Source: Hermatobates lingyangjiaoensis (Eukaryota; Arthropoda; Insecta; Hemiptera; Hermatobatidae). Taken from it: a stretch of DNA of 64,000 bases. This document shows positions 58,284-64,000 of this stretch, in pieces; within the stretch, counting starts at the first letter, position 1; the number at the start of each line of letters is the position of its first letter. Location of the stretch: contig JAPFBL010001617.1 of the NCBI GenBank assembly GCA_026182355.1, forward strand, positions 3,693,001 to 3,757,000. The letters run 5' to 3'. The translations under genes were made by a program, and so were the position numbers. Below the pieces are notes generated by a model. The model was given only the letters and a program-made list of their open reading frames with translations. It made no database searches and was not told where the DNA came from.

Positions 58284-59115
58284 CAAAGAAACATAGAGAA
58301 ATCAGAAGAACACACTTACAGTCTCTAATTTTCGGTTTGAACCGTCTTCAGGAGAGATAAGAGAGGGAAACCAAGCGCACTGGATCAGAGACGGTTGGAG
58401 ACCAACAGTGTTGCCGCATGCGCGCCCGTTCACAGAAAATAAGGTAGACAGGAATCAATTTATAATTAATTTATAATTTATAAAATAAAATAATGGAATA
58501 TGAAAACAATAAATATATAAAAAAGAAAAAATTGAAAAAATAAGGGAAATTGATACAGAGAAATTGATACATAAACAAAAGTGCTGACTAAGCTATGATA
58601 AAATAAAATAAAACTAAGAATACAAATAATAATAACAAATGAAATAATTTAATAAAAAATGTGAAAAGGCAAGGAACTTTTAGACATTATCGCTTTAGAT
58701 TGAGGCCAGGTGCACTACGCGCACTTAATAGCCAAATATGGGCTTCTTCGAAGGCTCGTAGTGTGAGATCTTTGCTGTCAGGGGGTATTTGTCGCAGAAT
58801 CTGTAACCTGTAGCACTCATTAAAAGGGAGACCGTGGCTATTGGCATGTATGGCAATGGGAAGATGGGAGCGACTATTGACTGAAGCTCTGTGATTGTTC
58901 ATACGGAGACTAAGCGTATAAATTATAAATTAATTATAAATTGATTCCTGTCTACCTTATTTTCTGTGAACGGGCGCGCATGCGGCAACACTGTTGGTCT
59001 CCAACCGTCTCTGATCCAGTGCGCTTGGTTTCCCTCTCTTATCTCTCCTGAAGACGGTTCAAACCGAAAATTAGAGACTGTAAGTGTGTTCTTCTGATTT
59101 CTCTATGTTTCTTTG
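58284..59115 (-). mobile_element. Penelope-like element with 199-bp perfect inverted pseudo-LTRs
   Basis: 58284-58482 and 58917-59115 are inverted copies without a mismatch that I can find. The 434-bp spacer holds the end of a GIY-YIG endonuclease gene on the minus strand. Each arm carries CUGAAGA-C-GGUU-CA-AACC-GAAA (59048-59069 and its mirror, 58351-58330), a hammerhead-like core. Inverted pseudo-LTRs around a 5'-truncated coding end are known for Penelope-like elements. The perfect arms indicate recent insertion. Confidence 0.75.
58687..58902 (-). pseudogene. PLE GIY-YIG endonuclease C-terminus
   Basis: The minus frame gives LRMNNHRASVNSRSHLPIAI, then HANSHGLPFNECYRLQILRQ and FEEAHIWLLSARSAPGLNLK before the stop. 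The RxxNHRxxxxxxxxLPxAxHxxxHG...E..WIxxLxxxxPxGLN pattern is that of Penelope-type GIY-YIG nucleases. Only the last about 70 residues are present, starting at the arm boundary. Confidence 0.7.
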
Positions 59116-59169
59116 TTTATATTGAACTATATTTGTCCGTTTTGGATCGTATTTCCAACGAAAAAAAGT

Positions 59170-59195
59170 GTATATATATATACATATATATATGG
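59170..59195. repeat. TA-rich microsatellite
   Basis: GTATATATATATACATATAT followed by ATATGG, just right of the PLE. Confidence 0.7.
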
Positions 59196-59533
59196 GTGAT
59201 TGTCTCTGTTCTAGTTCACCCTTATGAGTTAGAACTGTTGAGAATCAAATACCATAATAGAAATCGAAACAGGACTGCACATTAGTTATTGCAATAATAA
59301 ATAATCAAGCCAACATAAAATAAATAGATGTAACATTGTATTAGTGTATTTTATTTAATAGAGAATACACTAAATGCATAAACGAATGTTTTAAATTATT
59401 TATTAGCACTGAAATGATTTGGATATTAAATCATTTTATTATTATTTGGATGTTAAATCGTTTTATTATTATTTGGATATTAATTATCTAAATATATCAT
59501 ATATTATATTTGGAAAATTAAGTACATATTCAC

Positions 59534-59626
59534 CTTTACAATCGTTCTGTAATTTCCTGTCGGTATGAAAGGGATACCATTAATCTGGAATGCTTTTATA
59601 GGAAATTTCTTCACTTGGTAAAAACC
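59534..59626 (-). CDS. GM2A/DUF1091-like protein, downstream exon
   Basis: This 93-nt, phase 0-0 exon has acceptor TTGTTGTAG|GGT and donor GTAAAG|GTGAAT. It reads GFYQVKKFPIKAFQINGIPF and then IPTGNYRTIVK. Insect DUF1091/GM2-activator-like (MD-2-related) lipid-binding proteins have exactly this order after the CP-x-x-KG turn: GxYxxKxxxIxxxxxPxxPxGxYRxxV. Joined to the exon at 60570-60731 it completes CPLPKGFY. The final exon, normally carrying the last conserved Cys, was not found with confidence. Confidence 0.72.
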
Positions 59627-60569
59627 CTACAACAAGAAAACAAGTTTAATAAAGTACTAATTTTGCATTCATTCATGCCAAAGACCAGTTGTGAAGAAAG
59701 ACAAATTTAAAATATTTTGGAAATATGAATTAAATTACACATTGTAATTACTGTTACTAAAATGAGCAAACGAACATCATATTATAATTGGTTGCTTCTT
59801 CTTATATATTGGTTTTTAAAAAAAGTATTAATGATTATAAACAGTATGAAAGATACAACTTATTAAATAGAGTGATTTAAATTATTATAAACTATCGTAG
59901 ATTTTCCTCACTACTCGAGCGTTGGCAGAATTATTCATCTTCACAGAGTGATAACTAGCTAATGACAGAGTGTTTGTCTATTGAAGTTATCTTATACAGT
60001 CAATTGATATTTTACTCTGCAACTTATTTGATTAATTATTGTCCATTAAATACTCTATTATTTTATTTATCAGCAATATTTTTGTAGATATTTTATTTTA
60101 TTTCGGTTTGTTTTTTATGTTACCGTGTTACCTGTTTCTTTGCCTTTTCCCTAATGTCAGTGTGTATGCTAGAGGTTTAAATAAGTCGTCTGTCAGGTGG
60201 GTGGTTAGTCTGTTCATGTATAATAGTTAGTCAATTGTTTTATGTTTAAATATTTCTAATACTTCTGTTATTGTCATTCACAAAAAAAGTTTTCAAAATT
60301 TTAAAAATCCAGAATGTTTGAGCCAGTGAAATATACATAAATAATACAGAAACATAGTCACAGTTTGGTTTTAATATTAAAATGGTTCTGAAGTCTTTAA
60401 CTGGATGGTGAGGACAAAAGTTCACAGGGAGTTAATAATAAGTAAGTGATGATTAATAAATGATCAAACTTATTTGCCATAAACTTCACAGGGCCTTACA
60501 AGTCAATAATTCATGAAGAAATTATCTAAATACATTGGCACGAATGTTAAGGTAGAAAAGATTTGTAAC

Positions 60570-60731
60570 CTTTGGTAGAGGGCAGGAGTAGGGTACACCG
60601 GATTTGGAAAAGAGACGGGTTACCAAAGGGCCTAAATAAGTCAACATATCTCGACAAAGTCTCGTCAGGCGCATCTTGAAATAATTTTGCTTCCATTTCC
60701 CAGATTCCTTCTTTTCCACAGTCACCTCTCC
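60570..60731 (-). CDS. GM2A/DUF1091-like protein, upstream exon
   Basis: This 162-nt, phase 0-0 exon has acceptor GAGTTTTAG|GGA and donor CCAAAG|GTTACA. It starts GEVTVEKKESGKWKQNYFK and ends SGVPYSCPLPK, the middle of a DUF1091-type protein (VxxxDxGxWKxNxFxxxxxxxCxxLxxxxPxxxxxFxxxxGxxxxCPxPKG). First exons with a signal peptide must lie to the right (over 60.8 kb), but I could not identify one. These proteins are small, secreted and probably lipid-binding. Confidence 0.72.
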
Positions 60732-60997
60732 CTAAAACTCTTTGCCTTATTACTCAGTGGCTTGCAGTACACTTATTAACAGGAAAGTACCTTCAAAAAA
60801 TTAAATATTAATTTATGGTTTAATGAAAAAATATTAATTATAATTACTACTTATTGAAATATTATTATTATTTAATATGTTTTAAATCAATCTGATAGCT
60901 TTGATATTATTATTGTAGTTGATATATTGTATTATTTTATAATGAATTTAAAGATAAAATAACAATACAGCAGACCAAAGCATTAAACTTAATAGAA

Positions 60998-62435
60998 AAA
61001 TCTGGAGTGGCCTACACTGAACTTTACTGTTTAGACATAATATACATGCCTGAAATATTATTATTATTTAATATGTTGTAAAATTAATTTTAATTATTAA
61101 TTAATTAGTTATTATGTTCTAAAATATTATTATTTAATATGTTCTAAATCAATCTGATAGCTTTGATATTATTATTTATTAGTGGAGATGTTTATTAGTA
61201 TTTCATTCCTGGAAATCGTACAGATAGTGATTAAACTAGTTATCAATATAAATGTTTATTTTTGCATATCACATAACTGATGTATATAATATCCTTGGTA
61301 ATACCATAGTGGTAATAATACTTTTGAAAAGTCAAAGAAAAAAAAACGTGCTACGAAATAATCTTTTACAGGAGAAGATGACTTTTTTCCCATAGCTAGT
61401 GGATCTCATATATAGCCATATGCAACATTACATGGCCAATAGACCTGTTACATTTAATGTAGTTTATCTGACCTCGTTCTACATAGAAACCATGGTAAGC
61501 ATAGAAATTATATGCTTGATTGGAGTTGATTTTTTACATGTAAACTTTTATTCTTTTGGATCTAATATTAAGTCATTAAATCATTTCAAATTTTTTTATT
61601 AAACCTGTAAACGTCAATTTTATTTCAGCTGATTCAGTTAAAAAATTTATGTCAATGTAACAATGTAAATAATTATCAAAAAATCCAACAAGTATAGCAG
61701 GTGATCCATTAGTCCAGGATGAAAATTCAGTTGTTATAGCATTATTGCTCTCTGTTGTAATTGAAATTTCAGGAATTTTTTTATAAATTACTAATTTTTT
61801 GTTTAATTTTCTGTAAAAATTTCGTTGGTTTCTATTGAGCCGTTTAGCGTCAAAAAAACATTTTCTAAAAACAGAAACAACCCTTTTGGTTAATGTAATT
61901 TAAAAAAAAATTACCTCAATTCTTCGCCTACATAATGCTCTATTTTTAGGTATAATTTCATTTTGATGCGTCAAACACTATGGCTTGCATAGTGCTAAAG
62001 TCCTTGGAATCATAAGTCAAAATTTTTACTTTTTATTGAAAAAAAATATAAATTTCCCGTTGTTTCAAAAACCTGAGATTTTTTTCAGTTATTGCTTTAG
62101 TAGTTTTTAAGATAATTTTAAGATTCTAGAGCTAGTAGTTTAGGAGAAAATAATTGTTGTCTAAAAACACATTTTAGCCAAGAAAGTAACTTTTCCGTCA
62201 TACATAATTGCTCCCAAACAATAGGACTCATCTGCACTATCGGGTCTATTTTTGTGTAAAATATCTATTTTTACATGGAATATCCATGAAAGATTTTGGA
62301 CCATAGCGTGTACACAAGCTTTTAGTAACATTCTCATCCATCCACTCACCCACCTATCCACACACACAAACACACAACTTCATAAAACGACTTATAGTCG
62401 TTTCACTACTATTCATTACTAATAGTAAAGCAAAA
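60998..62435 (-). mobile_element. Family A element, near full-length copy (inverted)
   Basis: The right end is at 60998 (ATCTGGAGTGGCCTACACTG), internal order is as in the other copies, the C/A-rich tract is at 62335-62378, and a decayed left end (ACTAATAGTAAAGCAAAAAT) lies near 62435. About 130 bp at 61045-61180 duplicates part of the flanking AT-rich sequence at 60855-60915 (AATCAATCTGATAGCTTTGA). Confidence 0.65.
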
Positions 62436-64000
62436 ATAATGAAAAATGAAGCAGGTAAACAGAAATAAAGTAATTGAGGAAACTTCAAAGAAAAAACAAC
62501 TGTATGCACTCTGTCTAATACACTGGTATCTAGGGTATGGATATGTCGAAAAGGCTGTATTTCAGGGCCATTACTAAAATAACAAAAGAATTAATCAACC
62601 TATGTTAACTGTGCTTTGACTGTGGGCATGAGTGCATTCTAGACTTCATATTCGACGGCGTCCTCTCGTCAGTGTACACAAACTTTCAGATATCTCTTCA
62701 CTTGGAGTAATGTGTAATGTCCACTTCTATAAATATTTATGTTTCATTGACTAATGAATAACTATATTTATTTATATTATGATACAACTGAAAAATTAAG
62801 TTAATACTGAAAAGAAATTAAAATGATAGAATTGTTATTTTGAAATAGAAGAAATGCCTTATCCAAGCATCCATGGAGTACACGTTTCTGCTGTCATCCA
62901 TGTGATCTCATCTGATAGTTTGTATATTACAAGCCAATTTTTAATTGTCGATGAACTCTTCGACACAAAGGAGTAGTAAATATTGTGAATGTTGCTACCT
63001 AAGTTTGAAGTGTTGTGTCTATTTTAGAACCATATCTAGCTATCCACTACATAATCAATAATTTGTTTATTCAATGCTTGTTCCCTCTTGGTTTATAATC
63101 TTTTTTTAAAGTTTCTAAAGTTATGTTGGCGTTTTCTCTTTAAAGTTATGTTAAAAATTGTCTTAAACAGGTGTCATTAGCTTTCTAATTCATGTTTAAA
63201 CGTCATGTTTAAACCATGTTTTTATTAGAAAAATAACAAAACTTTTGTGTTAAATGGAAAATACAATTTACCCTAGTAAAATACATACAAACTTTAAGAT
63301 GCACATGACATATTATTTACGCAATTAGACCTCAACGGCCAGCCACCGGACTGAGAAACGGACGTCATGAACAATTTCCGACTTCTCCACAATGGCTTGT
63401 CACTTTTTTCATCATGACCTCCTTTTTATGGCCCTATTTACTCGTATTTGAATGAGACTAATGTAGAAGTAAAAGTAACAACAAATAACACAGACATTAT
63501 TGAAGTAAAAAATAAGATGAACATTAACTTTAATGATACTGCTGTGCTTGCATATTCTGACATAGAAGATCAAATATTGGCTTTGTTTAGTGATAACAGG
63601 TCTCAGTACCATCTTCATATCATTAAAGCTTGATCGATATTTTGTTTTAATAGAAGTTAGTCTCGAAAAAACTCCCTCACCCAGGTAAGTAAAGACTAAT
63701 TAAAGAAGAGCAAACATAGCTAGTTCTGAAAATATTAGGTATTCTGTTTTCATACTAACCCAAAACGAGTTTAAGCTTCTTTTTAAAAAAATCTATTTAT
63801 AGGTAGAGTTACTTGAAATTTCTTCAAACGGTTCTTGGGCTTCCAGTAATTTTTTTAGTTTTCCTATTTCCAAATATATTTTGTACCAAATGTATTTTGT
63901 ACCCACTGGAACCAGTTGATATCCCATTCTGGTATAACATATTTTTGAAATGAGTTTTGAGGCTTGCAAAGTGGTCAATTATTAATTGTTTGATTGTATA
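62436..64000. other. No feature supported
   Basis: Frames at 63448-63633 (plus) and 63793-63978 (minus) show no known motif. The minus strand near 63410-63330 has a short open stretch (VRFSVRWLAVE) that I cannot assign. Confidence 0.3.

Noticed and set aside
63330..63420. Minus-strand open stretch as a signal-peptide or first exon of the lipid-binding gene
   Set aside because: No hydrophobic segment and no fitting donor; text not recognised.

Overview
The window is AT-rich animal DNA with introns, and I read it as an insect or other arthropod. It carries BEL/Pao, Penelope-like (PLE), Helitron, hAT, Jockey/R1-type LINE and Ty3-type debris typical of a large arthropod genome, plus two host genes split into short exons with standard GT-AG signals. 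I cannot name the species. No bacterial features, rRNA, tRNA or CRISPR array were seen.

Host gene 1 is on the minus strand and fills roughly the left two thirds. It starts at a signal-peptide exon (41710-41746) and runs leftward through exons at 29176-29457, 23587-23798, 21135-21294, 13033-13068 (a 36-nt microexon), 7245-7415, 6578-6772 and 3149-3268. It then leaves the window or continues unrecognised. Every junction keeps the reading frame. The product is a secreted or membrane protein with a CUB-like segment, two CUB domains and an LDL-receptor class A module, the architecture of Neto/Culd-type receptors accessory proteins. Host gene 2 (exons 60570-60731 and 59534-59626, minus) looks like a DUF1091/GM2-activator-like lipid-binding protein and is incomplete here.

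The introns are packed with mobile DNA. Intron 1 of gene 1 holds a young 4.1-kb BEL/Pao element (36312-40445, sense to the gene, near-identical LTRs, exact 5-bp target duplication). Its long ORF keeps Gag and protease but has lost reverse transcriptase, RNase H and the integrase core by an internal deletion. About fifteen full or partial copies of one non-coding family (family A) lie in both orientations. Their ends share an inverted ACTTTACTATAAGTAA motif, and they resemble Helentron-associated elements.

Four or five unrelated palindromic elements (6.2, 20.5, 23.2, 46.5, 58.1 and 58.3-59.1 kb) carry CUGANGA-stem-GAAA cores like hammerhead ribozymes. Two of them adjoin or enclose GIY-YIG endonuclease remnants, which marks them as Penelope-like elements. 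A 1.3-kb fold-back (47329-48625) joins two copies of a retroelement 5' region head to head around a 12/13-bp minisatellite. Two Helitrons with intact termini (16318-17691, 54034-55116), a second Helitron helicase relic (34.3-35.5 kb), a hAT element with an 8-bp target duplication (17892-18585), LINE 3' remnants and a Ty3-type integrase scrap complete the set. Long stretches between them show nothing I can support.
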